Positions 24,996 to 38,699 of a stretch of 64,000 bases of DNA are shown one piece after another. The stretch is taken from NCBI GenBank assembly GCA_013396915.1, contig VWZL01002055.1:72040-136039 (forward strand), read 5' to 3'. Positions within the stretch are counted from its first letter, which is position 1. Each line of letters opens with the position of its first letter. The translations under genes and the position numbers were made by a program. Under the pieces are notes generated by a model. It searched no databases, was not told the origin of the DNA, and saw nothing but the letters and a program-made list of their open reading frames with translations. Source of the DNA: Stercorarius parasiticus (Eukaryota; Chordata; Aves; Charadriiformes; Stercorariidae).

Positions 24996-26960
24996 TAAGA
25001 CATGAAAGGCCAATGTACTTACCCATAGTGCTGCACAGCCTCTGTGTAATTCAGATTTTGATGTTTTTCAATGCAAGATCCAATCTGGGTGCACAAGGAG
25101 GATTTACTTGTGCTCTCCTTCACAATCAGAAAGCATAATTTTGTATATATCATATATCTGAATTCCCAGAGTACTTCCCTTCTCTGCTATTTATTGCTGA
25201 GTCAGAAGAAACAGCTCCCAAAACTGAAGGAAGCTATGGAAAAGAGCAGCTCACAGCAGCCTGAGGGTGTTTGAGTTTCCTGGGCCAGAGTAATGGGGCC
25301 CAATGCAGGAAGGAGGTCCTAGAGAATTGACTGCACAAGATTTCTGGTACCACCTAAGTCCAAATCCTTCCCAAGGTAAATCTAATAATAATTACACAAA
25401 GCCTCTAGGGCCTGGATAAACTATCAGAGAAGACCTTATTTCAGCTAAAATACACTTTACTGGTAAAACCTGCAATGTTTTCTTGCTTCTCTCTGCTCTT
25501 CTGAAAAGTCTGAAATATCTATCCGGTTTGTTAGGTTTGTTTTTGTTTGTTGGTTTTTTTTTTTATTGCTTGGTCTAGTTTACACACAAGCCTCTTGAGA
25601 CAGCATACACTTCCCTTATTATCTCAATGAATGTTTTCTTGATGAGAGCAATGTTGCAGATGTTATATCAGGTTACTTGAATCCCTCCTGAATGTTACTA
25701 ATACAGAAGGATGAAGCATAAAAGGGGAGCAGACGATACGGACAGTTTTAGCGATTGGTCCTTCAGACATCAGCCTGTGTCAGTGATCGTTTTCATGAGC
25801 TCAGCATGTTGACCATTGTCTGTGCATATGCTGTGTTTAAGCATCACCTGTCCACTGGCTAAAAAGATACCATGGCAGTATCTTGTCTCTCTCCAGACAA
25901 TGTCTGCCTCTGTCCCCTTGGGGATTCTACTGTGCACCAAAAACTGAGAATTTGGAGACCAGTGGAAAAATATACCAAGCACGTAAGAGAGAACTATGCA
26001 TAGGTATCTCCCGTACTCTGCACTTTAAAAAATCTCAAAACCAAAGGCAAATGACTCAGCGATAGTGGTACAGGTGGAGCCCCATGAGAAATTAAAGAAA
26101 ATAAGACATGCTGTGGACCAGAAAACAAAATGTGTGTGGAAGCAGCAGGCTTTTGTGCTTCCTTACTGACAGGCAGTCCAGAACAAATCCTGAAAGGTAA
26201 CAATCTCACAGTAGTAAAATGCCTACGAGTGATCCTACGATAAACATCGGGTCTAATTAAAAGCGTTACAATTTTTAAATGCAAATGTATAATAGAACTG
26301 TCAAAATGTTTTATCCCTAAAGTGTGAATGCTAACCTTCCCATACTTATTATATAGCAGTACATTTTAATTTGCCTGGAGCAGAGTCGAATAAAGCAAGC
26401 ATCACAAACACGATCAAATGGATATTTGAAAGTACTGCTCTTCACAATAACTGTGTGTCTGAGCAAAGCTTCAAATGTTGATCAATTGATTACCAAAATC
26501 AAAGAATACATTTCCCAAATGAGCTTCTAGAAAGCACTCAATAGCACCAGAGAAAACAGCATAAAACTCCACAGAACAGCAGACTTCTCTAAAATTATTT
26601 ACAAATGCAACTTTTTACTGCTTTCCTGGTTTATAGCTTAGATCTGCACAGATCTAGAGTGAAGAATAAAGCACTTCTGATAAATGAATGGTTTGGTTCC
26701 ATTTCAGTGTGGCAAATCTAGTTAAACAAAGATGGAAAACAGTTTGAAATGATCCAAAGGTATACTTTAAATCTTACGGCAAATCGCAGTCTCTCTGGTA
26801 CAATTGCTCAAATGACTTTCGAACCTTTAATAAACAAAATTACGGCAAAATATATAAAATGCTTTCTAATTGCAAAGTATATGAGAACAGTCTTATTTCA
26901 TAAGACACGGCTCTTGATTTATTTTTCCTTAGAAATAAGACAGGTGTATTCACACTTATC
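24996..26960. other. AT-rich intergenic stretch
   Basis: T/G-rich low-complexity sequence lies at 25527-25564. A minus-strand frame (25994-26284, 96 codons) and neighbouring short frames resemble no protein. Nothing else was identified. Confidence 0.5.
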
Positions 26961-27005
26961 TTTCCCATATATCACACACACTTTCCCGTATATCACACAC
27001 ACTTT
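26961..27005. repeat. 21-bp tandem duplication, two copies
   Basis: TTTCCCATATATCACACACA at 26961 recurs from 26982 as TTTCCCGTATATCACACACA. The period is 21 and the two 21-base units differ at one position. It lies inside a frame (26749-27081) but shows no sign of coding. A recent local duplication is the likely origin. Confidence 0.9.
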
Positions 27006-30000
27006 CTTATTATTGGAATTTTCTTTCCTCACAAAATTGCCTGCAAGAGGAGTACTATGTGGTCCTTATAAAGGTACATAAAGGTGACATGCTCACAGTT
27101 ACTATTTGCTCAGCAGAGGCCTCTGTTGAGCTAATCACAGTTGACGAGAACGCTCGTGGGTATTGTCTAGCTCCTCCCCACACTGGGACAGCTATTATTG
27201 AGAACGCCTAAATCTTAACCATAACTACTAGTGTTCTGTCCATCTGCCATCTCCAGTGAGTTGGTCGTGATGCTGTACTTCCATTGTTTCCTTTTTCATA
27301 AATGGGTTCCTCTGTCAGTCAGCTCCAGAGAATGACTGCCCACCAAACACACATGGTTTCCATTTAGTGACTTTAACCTGAAAAAATAGAATGAAAAAAA
27401 GAAAATAACTTTCAACCTGAAACGAACCTGTTACTTACATGAGTTCACTAACATTTTTATCCTCCTTCTAAAGGCAGGTTTTCTTGTACCACTGTCGTGC
27501 TGTGCTGTCCTCATGACGATAAAACCTGAGCTGGGGTGCAGATTCTGCAATATGCTCCCTCTACAGAGCAAAATTCAGAGTTGTTTATGAGCAAGTAAGC
27601 TCTCAGCACCCTTGCCTTTACTCCCGCATCTCAGTAAGAGGCATTTGTCCTGAAGAACACGATGGGATTTTGACCCCGGCACATGACTGCTGTCTTAGTT
27701 TGGAAATTTTAAGGGGAAAGCCTGAAGATCAAACCCATTTTGTTGACTTAAATGAAAAGTTTGCTCAGCAACAACTTAAAATACCCATTGAAAAGCTTCA
27801 GACATTTGATGTTGCAGTTCTGACTCTATTAGGATGCAGATTTTATAGCCCTTAATTTGTCCCATAAGCCACTGCTTCATTAAAGGGAAAAAACCCCAAC
27901 AACCCACGTCACATTACGCTCTCAGTATTTCTTAGAGTAACAGAGATTACACTGACCTGCAGAATTTTTCCCTTTTCTACATGTGCCTCTATGCTGAAAT
28001 CCTCTTGTCTAAGCAAAGAGCTCTCCAGGACTCACTGCGTCTTAAGCAAGTGAACAAATGTTTTGCATTATGACAATTAGGCAGGCGACTCTCCACCTGT
28101 ACCTTTCATCTCCGGTCCGGAAAAGAAACATGGCTGAAAAAACCTGTCAGGAAAAAAAAGGAGAAAAGGACAGAAATGGTGACTGACCAATGTTGACAGA
28201 GGAGCCAGAAACATGGGAGATCAACAATCTACAAGGAAAGGGTTGGTTTTGTTCTTAGATTTTTGCAGATCATTTCAGCTGAGCTGCATTTCACTTTAAC
28301 AAAAGAGGATTTATCCTCTGTTTCTGTGTGCGTTATGGCAAGGAGAACTTTCAGCGATCACCCAGATAACACAGGAAACTTCCCACCATTCTGTATATCC
28401 TCAGGGTGCCAAGGGAGATGTCACAATTTCTGTCTCTCACTGGTATTTGCTGGTTTTCCCTGACACTCACCAGGAACACCCACTCTTTCAGCAGCAGCTG
28501 GGTGGGATAAGACACATTTTATTCTACACTGTTCTCCCTTTGTTAGTTAATAAGAGAATTTGGGGAGTAAAGCCAGGGACAGTTTTCTTCCAGTGCTGTT
28601 ATTCCCACACTGCACATGGACCTGCCTTCCCCTCCTTTTGATCCTGCACTACTGCATCGTGTCATCCTTCAGTATCTCAGTCAGCTTCTAAGCTTGGGAG
28701 GAAACGGCAGGAATTCTGCCTCTGGATCTTTTTTATATAGGTCTACTCATCACATGAGTATCCTTAGTCTTGCAACAGGTGATTTAATGGTATCATTAAT
28801 CCCATTTTAAATCTACAGAACGGAGGCACACCGGAATTGCTTGGACAGGAGGCTGGGCACCAAACCCAGATTTCCTGTTAAACTCTTCAATGTTCATTCA
28901 TTTTCTGATACTTCAATTTTTTCTTTTTGCTCTCAATATTTGCATAACGGGTACAAAAAAAGGCATCAGAGACAAAAACAAGTTGATGAAAGCAATTAAA
29001 TGAAAGTATCTAAATAGATAATGGCGTTTCTTCCTCCATATGACTGTCTTTCCGTGCAATGAGGCAAGATGAGGTTCCTCCCGTGCTAGCAGAAAGCTGT
29101 AACTCTGCAAAGAGTCACTGAAGTGCTAATATTGACTGGACAAGATGGAACATGTTACCAAGGCAATTGGTCAGGCCGAAGCAGTGATGGCAGCACATAG
29201 GATATTATGGATGGTTGAAGTAGCTGAGGATATCAATCTTTCTGTCTATCTACCTGTTTTCCAAGATGTCTATCATCATTGAACATAGCTACCAAGGAAC
29301 AATAGCAGCACTTAATCATCAATAGATAAATACTGGTTAGGCCATTAATTGGGGATTGGGTCAGATTTTCCTTGTTTGTACCTTTGCTGCTCTTTTTTTC
29401 CCTCCGCAGTTGTGAGACAGTAGCATTTTCTCACAGCCTGTATGCGTTGTTTTGGGACTTGGGTCAGTGGCAACAGCATGGCTCTGTGTGAGTGCCAGCG
29501 CTTATTCAATTGAGCTCCTTTCCAGGAAAACAAAATAGCTAACTGATGAGAGTTGTTATAAAATCTCAAACTCAATGCCTTTTCATAATATCTGGGATAC
29601 GATTTGGAAGCGGCAGCAGTGTGACCGATCTCCGCACCTGCTGCTTCCCTGGCAGTGCGACGTGGCTGAAGAGCAGAGGGAGTTTCCCAAGCAATACCTG
29701 CTGTAAACCCACTACTTCCAAAGCTGCATTTCCTCTATAGTTAGTATTCAGCAAAGAGACTGCAACAGTGCAGAGCTGTCTATTTGCTGGTATTTCTCTT
29801 GTTCAAAGCTTTTGAGAACACTTTACTGAAGCATATAATGCTGCCTTGAAATTGGCCTCTAAACCACATTTTGAGAAGAAGAAACACAGGCACTTGGCTG
29901 GGTGTTTCTGCCCTGTGCCATGGCTTGCTCGAGTCAGAAAAGCACCCTGTCTCCCCCTTCCACACCTCCTCTCAGCTCAGTTCTCATCAGATTATCTGTG

Positions 30001-30279
30001 ATTATGAGATTCCTCTCTGATACAACAGCTTCCATCTTTTTTTATTTTTCTTAAATATCTTTTTTATTTTTATATTACTTTTTTCCCCTTTCACTCTGAG
30101 ATTAAGGCTCTTATATGGTTTTAAACTCTTAGGAGAATTCATTTATTAAGAGCCTTACATTAAAACCAGTCTTCCAGGGGTAACGTTAGGAGTAATCGTG
30201 GTGCCTCCTGTTTTTATCTGAAGTATTCCAAAAGGAGAGTTTGATAGTCTAAATTAGGCAATGGAGTTTTTGCCTTGAC
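27006..30279. other. Intergenic stretch, nothing specific
   Basis: Composition is slightly less AT-rich around 28350-28700 and 29390-29730. Short frames there have no recognisable product. No interspersed repeat or RNA gene was identified. Confidence 0.5.
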
Positions 30280-30400
30280 ATTTGGGAGGTTAAATTTTGC
30301 CTGTGACTGTCAACCTCTCAGAAGAGGAGATGGCATTTGGAGTAATCCAAAACTCCTGCAGAGTTACATTACTGCGGCAGCCAGACTGGAGTAAAGCTAG
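30280..30400. repeat. Possible ancient palindromic-family repeat remnant
   Basis: TTAAATTTTGCCTGTGACTG on the left and GGAGTAATCC...ACTCCTGCAGAGTTACATTA further right resemble the remembered family words TCAAATTCTGC and GGAGTAACTCC...GTGGAGTTAC. Divergence is high. This is a weak call made from word order only. Confidence 0.28.
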
Positions 30401-33400
30401 TCTGAAGATCTATTGGTTCAATTACTGCTTGGGGTCAGGACATGCCATAAATTATTAGATATGCAAATGGAAAACTCTGACTGTTGATGAAAGAAAGATG
30501 GATGGATTTCTTAAATACTCATAATCAGTGCTAAGACTGATGTATAGTCATTTGCTTGTAAAAGAATTCTGTTCTTGAATTTTACCTGTGCGCAGGTAAA
30601 AATAAATTATTTTTTGTTTCACAAGTGTGTAGTATTTTAAAAATAAACTTAAGAAGTCATTTGGAGGCCTGTTTTGAACAGCTTCTGCAATGCCCCGTAA
30701 TTTTTAGAAATAAGTTCAGGAGAAGTTCAGAAGATGCTGATTCTCATTCTGTTCTCACTTACCACAGCATAAATTTGAAGCACTGCTCTATATTCAGTGA
30801 ATACACACTGATAGAGTATTTGGGAGGAGAATCAGTTCCTTTACTCTAAGGAGGCAGAATGTCCAAAGAATGCCACAAAACTAACTCAGGCTGTGGATTT
30901 GCTGCAGAGTGAACAAGTGCTGGTACATGATAAACGTGACCTTATCACAACGTGAACTCTGAGGTGCTTCAGGAGATTTTTGTCGATAAAAAAATAAAAA
31001 TAAAATGTAATTAAGATATTAAGATATTATTGTATCACACCTGTTTTTGATGTTCCTTAAATATATTATTTATAGCCTTATTTCTCAGTGTGATTAAAGT
31101 GAAAAGAATTTGACCCCTACTTTTGTCACATAGAAAGTCTGCTACGTCTATAAAAACTTGTTGAATTTCTCTTGTGGATTGTCTCTTTGGGGAGAGAAGT
31201 TTTTACACGATGTAAGACAAAATGATTATGAGAATAACGTGAGCTATTCAACGCCACCTGCTGCTGCAAGGGAAAATATATTCCCAGATGCACCTTGACT
31301 GAGCAGAAACAGCTGTGGAATCATAGGAAAACTTGTTCTGCTCGATAGTAAGTTTGCTTTGCAGAAATACATCACAACGCATGAGGGAATATACTTTCCC
31401 AAAACTGATGCTAACTTTTTCCAAGCCGTGTGTGAAAGCCAACACTTTCTAAAGGATACACAGCGTTCCTCCCCTGGATGGTAGCTTCTAAGCAGTTTTG
31501 ACTTTTGTCAGTCTAGATAGAACAATTTTCAGAACTATTACAGGCTTTCTCAAGGCTCTTGTTCACTGCCTAAATATAAATCTTTTAGCCATCGCTGTTG
31601 CTATTATTATTATTATTTTAATAAAAGAGCTTACATGGTGGGGGATGACAACTAAACAGCAAATTGATATTTACTTAAGCATTGTCCAAGTGGACATCAG
31701 AGATTACTTCATATCACGCAGTTTCTGTAAGAGAAAAAACATTAGGAAATACATTTTAGTTAGCTATAATATATACTACTTTGAGATAAAATTATTGCTT
31801 ATATAGGCAGGTGTGGAGCCACCAGAGGCAATGGAATAAAATCTATTTCCCCAACCCTGCAGATAAGATGTTGCAGCTCGCCACTTGTACCTTTTAAGTT
31901 TGTGAAAGCCAGTGATGTTGTTTGGTTAAGAGTGGTCTGTGTTTGGGGTTTGAACTGGGATTATTTGATTCTAGCCTGACACCGATATAATTTGGAAACA
32001 GCTCCTTAAGCCAATGAAACTGTACATGGAGAAACATATAAATGAGATCAAAGAATCAGACATAAAATCTTTCCCTGTGCAATTCTGACAATCATTTTAA
32101 GTTTGTGAGCAGGCTACAAGAAAAACCCAAGGTGATAATTCATAATTTCCGTGTGGAAACACTAATAATAATGAAGAGGAGCATCATTTCTTAAGCCTTT
32201 TAAAGATGTTTCACTTCCAATTTTATCTGTTATTACTGTTTTTTTTTTAATATTAATTTTGATCTTACTAGTTCTGGTCTGAATCAATCATGAAAGTATC
32301 AAAGACAAAATGCAACCAACTCTCCATTAACCAGACAATATACTCCAAAGTGGATGAAATTTGAGAAAAACGCCCGAAACACAGCAGAAAAACAAGCAAA
32401 CTACAAACAATAACGAATACCATCTCTTAGTTTATGTTGTTAAAAAAAAAAAAAAATCATATACGCGCATGAACTTGACATAATTTGTAAAAAAGCAACC
32501 AAGCAAAAATCCACCATGGAGAAGTGAAGAACTGAATAAACTGTATTTCTGCTTGACTTCTAGACAAAAAACAAGTGTAAATTCTGCCTAATGCTGCTCA
32601 AAATCTTCGGTGTTCTAATGAGCATGGTCACTTAGTATCAACTTTGGGTCTATTTCTATAGGTAGGCAGGTTTTAGGAAAGAATAATGCTAATTTCACAG
32701 AAACATTGCTCTAAAACTTAGAAGAAAGATGCTGTAGAAGTTCAACAGTATATTGGTATATTCTTTAATATTCTTTATTTCTATACCCCCAGCTCCCTCT
32801 TGTGCCACTCATTTAATAAACACGAATTAGATTTACTGTATCTAACTGCTATTTTACAACATAACAATTCAATGCAAGGAAAAAAGCATATTTTTCAGTA
32901 GTTATAATAATCCGTGGCAAAAAAACCTCTCCACTAAACCTTGTGGACTTGCAAAAAAATGTGGTTTATTGATCAGCTGGCAAATATTTTTAAATAATAT
33001 CATTATTTTATCTCCATGATGTGGTAAAATGGGCCCATTCTACCAACTTCTGTCTCATTCTTGTACAGAGATGTTTTTAGATTGTGTTCAGTAATAAGAA
33101 TTTTTTTTTACAGTTAACCTGATGTACATTTTATCATCTGGCCCCCTCCCCTCAGTTTGCTTATAGCCAATGACAAAATAATTATAATATATTGAATGCA
33201 CTGTCACTTATTTTATTGCTTGTTTCTTTACAGCCTTCCCAGAAAGTTTGTAGTTAAAACAATTTTTTCAGCTTTAAAGAACTGAAGCGAACTCATATTT
33301 CTAGAACTTAAGCCAAAAGTAACTATATTTTCAGCAGTTGAATTTTCATTAAAATTTACAAAAGACCTCTGCCTTCACTGATTTATTGTTGCATTAGGTA

Positions 33401-36261
33401 AAACTACACACAGTGTATAAAATACTGTGTTACTCCACTTGTAGTCTGATCTAATGTGTTATCAGTGATTGCAAGTACATTTTATAACCCCAGCTGCTGA
33501 ATCGAAAAAAAGGTGATACAAGCATCAATCTCCAGGATAAAATCAGAGCACTTTCTACCACAGTTTGACCTTAGTGATGCCTTTGGATAGTCTTACTTGT
33601 CTAAGTCCTTGCAACAATTACCAAGGGACAGTTAGAAAATGCAGCTTTAATGGTGCAGACTGGAATTACTAGCAGCATCAAAGACTTGAACACTAACCCC
33701 GGAGATTTCCAAGCACAGGAAGAATTTGAGGGAACTCTGATGCCACTGCAGGAATGAAATGGAACAGGGCTGCGGACACCAGCCACAGATTTTATTTGTG
33801 CTCTTTATTGTCTGCGTCCCTGAACTCTGCAATGTCATTAGCAAATACAAAAAGCTATAAATAAAAAACCAGCTACAGATAACTAGACCTCAAGATACAG
33901 TTGGCTCCAGCTATAACTGCCAAATCTTATTTATAGCATGTGGAGACACAGTTAATTACAAGTCACAAAAATGTTAATTTCTGTCATAATACAAGTTATA
34001 GTCTAAGAATGAAAAAAACTTATTATTGGACTGAAATGATTTCTCTTAATAGAGCTCTGTTAATTTGAAATCCCATCTCATGTTTGTAGGCTACAGAATA
34101 GGCAAAGAAAAGTTACATGTGCCTTATCAATCTATTTCATGGTCCTATATACAATAATATTGAAATTCAAATAATAAACCCAATCCATTTCCGGCAAGGC
34201 AAAGTACAGAAGGTAAAAAAAAAATTACAGAAGATGATCATAAAAGACTGTTTTGAGCAGACTATTACAGCAGCTACACCGGCTTATAATTAACATTAAA
34301 TAATTTGTTAATTAGTACAACAGATTTTAAAAATGTTCAGTCCTGGTGACCCAGAAAGTGAATAAAAAAAATAAACCTTACAAAAAACCCTAAACGCTCC
34401 CCCCCAAGGAAAGAATCACCAATCATTTCAATGATTGTAAAGCACATTGGATAATTATTAAGCTAAACATTATATAAAAGATGGAGTTAATTATATTACA
34501 TATAATCAGACACTGGTCACTCCACAAGTTGTAATTTATTTTCCCCTAATTTGCATTTAACTTCAAAAGTATTTCAGGAAATGTAAAATAACCTGATCTG
34601 AGCAGTTACAAAGATGAGATGTATTTAACTTCAAAACTATGTTTCAAGCTCCTGAAAATAAATTACGTACAATTTCAGGAAATAACACACCATTCTCATG
34701 CAACCTGTAATTGTCGTCACAAAAATGGTAAACTCATTTTTTGGAGAGGAAATATCACAATTTATGGCAACAGTATCCATCTGGCAGGTCTTAGAGAGAC
34801 ACAAGAAAACAGTAGGGTAATTTGCATCAATATGCTAATCTAAATTATATATGGAGTCTACTCAGTTAAAAAGGTCATACAACTGTAACTTTATATGGAA
34901 AATCAGCAGACTGGTTTGAACTAATATCCAACTCCTACTGCAGCTCAGACAGTCTCTTCAGTAAAATGGGAAGGGCTGCAGCCTTCTATAGCTCATGTTC
35001 ACCATCACAACTTTTTTCTTCATTTTTTTTTTTTCAGGGGGGAACCTCTTGTAACTTCTTTGAGTCCTCAGTACAGGTTTACAATCCTTATGTGCATGAA
35101 CACATCTAAAATTCCAGCATCTAGGTCAGTACTGAGCTTTCTAAATCCTTAACAAACATCTTTTTGTATCCCTTCGTGTCAGATTTAATTGTCCATGGTG
35201 AAAGGAAACCCTAATCAGAATTCAAGAGAAGTACTCTACGACCTTTATCTTTCCAACCTGAACTATCCTATGACCCTGTGAAAGCATATAAGGAAAAAAG
35301 CAAGCTTTCATTGTTTGAAACACCAAAACAAATTAAATAATTTAAAATTCTCATTCTTAACTACTGTATGGCTTTTATTCAACAGCTGTATAACAGTGAG
35401 GTGCAACGAGGCACGCTGAGGGAAGAGCTCAGTTCAGAAATACCTCATTCCTTTCAGGATCTGGCCCCGAGGTGGTAAACACAATCTGGCCCTGGAGGAT
35501 GATATTTGAAACATAGTATTAAATGATACGCTGCTTTTACAAAATGATTTTACAACCTATCAAAAAGATCTGTTTTCTGTTCTCTGTTCCATGGTTTCCC
35601 CCCATATTCCTAACGTCTGTTCATTCTACTCATTTGCCCACCACAGCCAGTTAGGAGCATTGTGGGGGCTGAGAAATAAAATAAGCATAGAGACTTGCTG
35701 CTTCTTCTAAGTAGAAATGCCACTAGTGTAACTCTAGTTTTAGTCATTTACTACACTAATACCAAGCTCAGCTTCATACCTTACTGAAAAAGACCTAAAG
35801 CAAAGATGAAGACACGCAGCTGGAAAGCCACCTGCAGTTACCAAGCCCTTCTGGCCAACTTACATCAGGAGAAACCATGACAGAGCCACAGCCCTTCATT
35901 CTTTGAAGGCTGGTGTCTTCTGTGGGACTGACGCCTTGTGGGAACCATTGTGGTTCTACAGTAGGTCACACTCAGGCACAAGTTGTGTGTAAGGATCTCT
36001 GTATGTCTTCTGCTGGATACAAGGAGGAAAGCCTGGGCCCATTAAAGTCACCAGAAGCTTTACAACTGTTTCTAAAGCTGCTCTAATGTCATCCAGAGGG
36101 AACAGTTCTGTGCACGCTTCTCAGGTCCACATCTGTCCTGTGTAACAAGGACAAATCTTTGCAACTGAGATCTCTCTCAGTTTTCTTGTGTGGCCCTATC
36201 TAAACAATGATAATGAAATTCAGCCTGAATATTATTTGTTAGAAAGTCTTTCTCTGTCATA
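30401..36261. other. AT-rich intergenic stretch
   Basis: Very AT-rich stretches occur around 30990-31080, 32220-32270 and 33980-34330. An (ATT)n microsatellite-like tract is at 31602-31618, with A/T runs at 32443-32456 and 35019-35033. No exon, RNA gene or identifiable transposon was found. Candidate enhancer texture was not strong enough to list. Confidence 0.55.
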
Positions 36262-36676
36262 TCTGGAGCACCCCTCTTATGAGGAAAGGCTGAGGGATTT
36301 GGGTCTCTTCAGTGTGGAAAAAAGACGGCTGAGGGGGGACCTTATCAACACTTATAAATACTTCAAGGGTGGGTGTCAGGAGGATGGGGCCAGGCTCTTT
36401 TCAGTGGTGCCCAGTGACAGGACAAGAGGTAATGGGCACAAACTTGAGCATAGAAGTTCCACCTAAACATGAGGAGGAACTTCTTTACCCTGAGGGTGGC
36501 AGAGCACTGGAACAGGCTGCCCAGAGAGGTGGTGGAGTCTCCATCTCTGGAGACATTCCAAACCCGCCTGGACGCGTTCCTGTGCAACCTGCTCTAAGGT
36601 CACCCTGCTCTGGCAGGGGGGTTGGAGTAGATGATCTCCAGAGGTCCCTTCCAACCCTATGATTCTATGATTCTAT
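36262..36676 (+). mobile_element. CR1 LINE 3' end with C-terminal ORF2 remnant, 5'-truncated
   Basis: This is a classic avian CR1 3' end of about 415 bases. From 36262 the plus strand reads as the C-terminal part of ORF2, with the segments [53 protein letters not shown] and, after a one-base frameshift near 36450, [30 protein letters not shown] and FLCNLL, with stop TAA at 36595-36597. A short 3' UTR with GATGATCTCCAGAGGTCCCT follows, then two ATTCTATG-type units ending near 36676. The reverse transcriptase and endonuclease domains are absent through 5' truncation, normal for CR1. Apart from the frameshift the frame has no stop, so the copy is only moderately decayed. Its two part-frames (36188-36466 and one starting near 36450) are transposon remnants, not host genes. 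Confidence 0.97.
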
Positions 36677-38699
36677 ATTGAAAAGCGTTAAAAGAAACTT
36701 TATTTTCATAGATGATATGTTTTCGTCTAAAAATAACTAGAGATATTTAAGATCTTTTCTGTATTTCTACACAAAATGCATCAGAATCTTCGAATAAAAG
36801 GCTTTATAAAAATGTAAATGTACTCTACAAAAATTGCAGTGACAATAGGTTTTGTTTACAGAAGTTTTGCAAGCACATGGGCTTGCAGCACTGCACTTGT
36901 AGCAGTGATGGTTATACCGCCCTGCCGGCCTGCAGCCGTTTAAAGACAAACAGGAAAGCAAGGTCCTTGACTGGCGAAGCTGACAATTTCAATAAGGCTG
37001 ACAATCTAACAGAAAGTGACAATGGCGGTGTGCAGTGGGTAGGAAGGGCAACGGTGAACAAAGAGAAGGGGAAAAGTGATCTTGCGAGAGCACTATTTTG
37101 AAGGAATCCAGATGAGCACACTGTTGCAATACCTTAGGGTTGGTTTGTTTGCTTTTTAATTTTAGGAGTGGCAAATACAGGTGTGACCGCCCAGATACCA
37201 GCAAGGTGATGCAAAAGGGAGGAATTTTGGCTTGGAATGGATGACGACAGAGGATGATGACAGGAAGAGCATCTGGTAGAAAATGCATGGGGAGGAAGGA
37301 CCTAGAATTGCAGCATTTTCTCCCAGGTTTGGGTACATCTGTAAAATAGCAAAACGTCCTAAACAAAGTGCTGTTGGACAAGCGCTTGGGAGTGACGAGG
37401 TGGTCAGGAATTGCAGCAGTACAAGTGAATACCTATCTTAATGAGGTCTCGTGCAATTTTTGCAACAGCCTTTTAGAGCAATTGTAGCCCACAGTTCTTC
37501 GACAGCCAGTTTGGCACAGCTGCTGCTTATGTAGGAAACCATTCCTATAATTTCCTTTAGGTCTAGGACTGAAATTATCCGCTGCAGTAAATTCACAAGT
37601 TTAGCATTTGTTGCTACTGTGACCAAAGGTTAATGTTTCATTCGCTGACTGAATCAAGATCACCAGTTGCCCGTTACATATTTTTGTGGTCCTTACTCAT
37701 ACATTTGATTTCAGCAGATTTTCAGTAACCTAATTCTCTGACTGTTAAATGAAAGCCATGTATGTAAGAGATTAAATTCTGTTACTGCAGAATAGAGCAA
37801 TTTCACAAATGATTTTCTTTTGCAGCCGATTGGGTCACTGAGGGTACCCCCAGACAGCACAGGCAGTTTTTGGCTGCAAACCTGCCGAATGACCAGTGAA
37901 AACACAAAGCAGGAGGGAACATAGCAGTCTTAAGCAAACACATGGCATCAGGGCTACAGCACCTTTTGGCACAGATGGCTGTGGGCAGCGGATCTGACAA
38001 TGCGTGGAGCTGTGTAACAGCCATCCCTGATGCACATGAACACAGAGTACGAAAGACTTTCAGGGAGAAGAGTGAAGGGATTTGGATTACTGTCTTCTTT
38101 GAATCCACTTCCAAAAGCTACAGAAATGGAATACAATTTTTTTTAAAGGATTTTCTAATCCAGATGCTCAATAACATCCCACAAAACTTCACTTTAAATA
38201 CTCTGCAAGACTTGAATGAAGGCCTCTTTTATGCATTTGTCAAAAAACAAGAGTAAAAACCTGAAATTCTTTAAATTGATATGCTATTGTGTGGCTGTGC
38301 TCCTACTCAGAGTAACTAATTGGATAATTTAGCCTTAAAGTGACCTAAACAACGTTACTCTGTTGAAATTTCACCTTTCTGTCAAGTTGGCAGTGAGTTA
38401 ATTCGAGCGATTGAACCTGTGCTTGCAAAATTGTGCCTGAGCAGGGTCAGGGAAAGCAGCTGTGTGGGATTGGGGGAGAAAGCGTTAACCAGAGATGTTC
38501 CAGTTGAGAGCACAGGTCTGCCAGCTTCCTGCTGAACTATAAACTTGCTATGCAAATGCCAAAATAAAAAGCCCTAAACTTTTCGCCTGAAAATACGGTA
38601 AGGCTGTGTTAGTTCCAGCAGGCAAAGAATGGGAGTCAGTGAGGATGAGGAGGTGCAGTGCACGAGCCAGAAAGCGAGCCTGAAAGGTAGAGGGAGCAG
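36677..38699. other. Intergenic stretch after the CR1 copy
   Basis: Frames of 130 codons (36989-37381 minus) and 104 codons (37942-38256 plus) are the longest here. Neither resembles a known protein, and codon content looks random. TGACAAT occurs three times in 36980-37025 at irregular spacing. Confidence 0.5.

Noticed and set aside
31960..32035. Possible further copy of the palindromic repeat family
   Set aside because: Only short words (GCCTGACACC, AAGCCAATGAAACTGTAC) agree. Not distinguishable from chance by eye.
36188..36662. Two overlapping plus-strand frames that look protein-like
   Set aside because: The protein-like part is the C-terminal CR1 ORF2 remnant, including its frameshift. 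The other frame is a shadow. Neither is a host gene.
37942..38256. 104-codon plus-strand frame
   Set aside because: The product resembles no family, and overlapping minus-strand frames of similar length exist.
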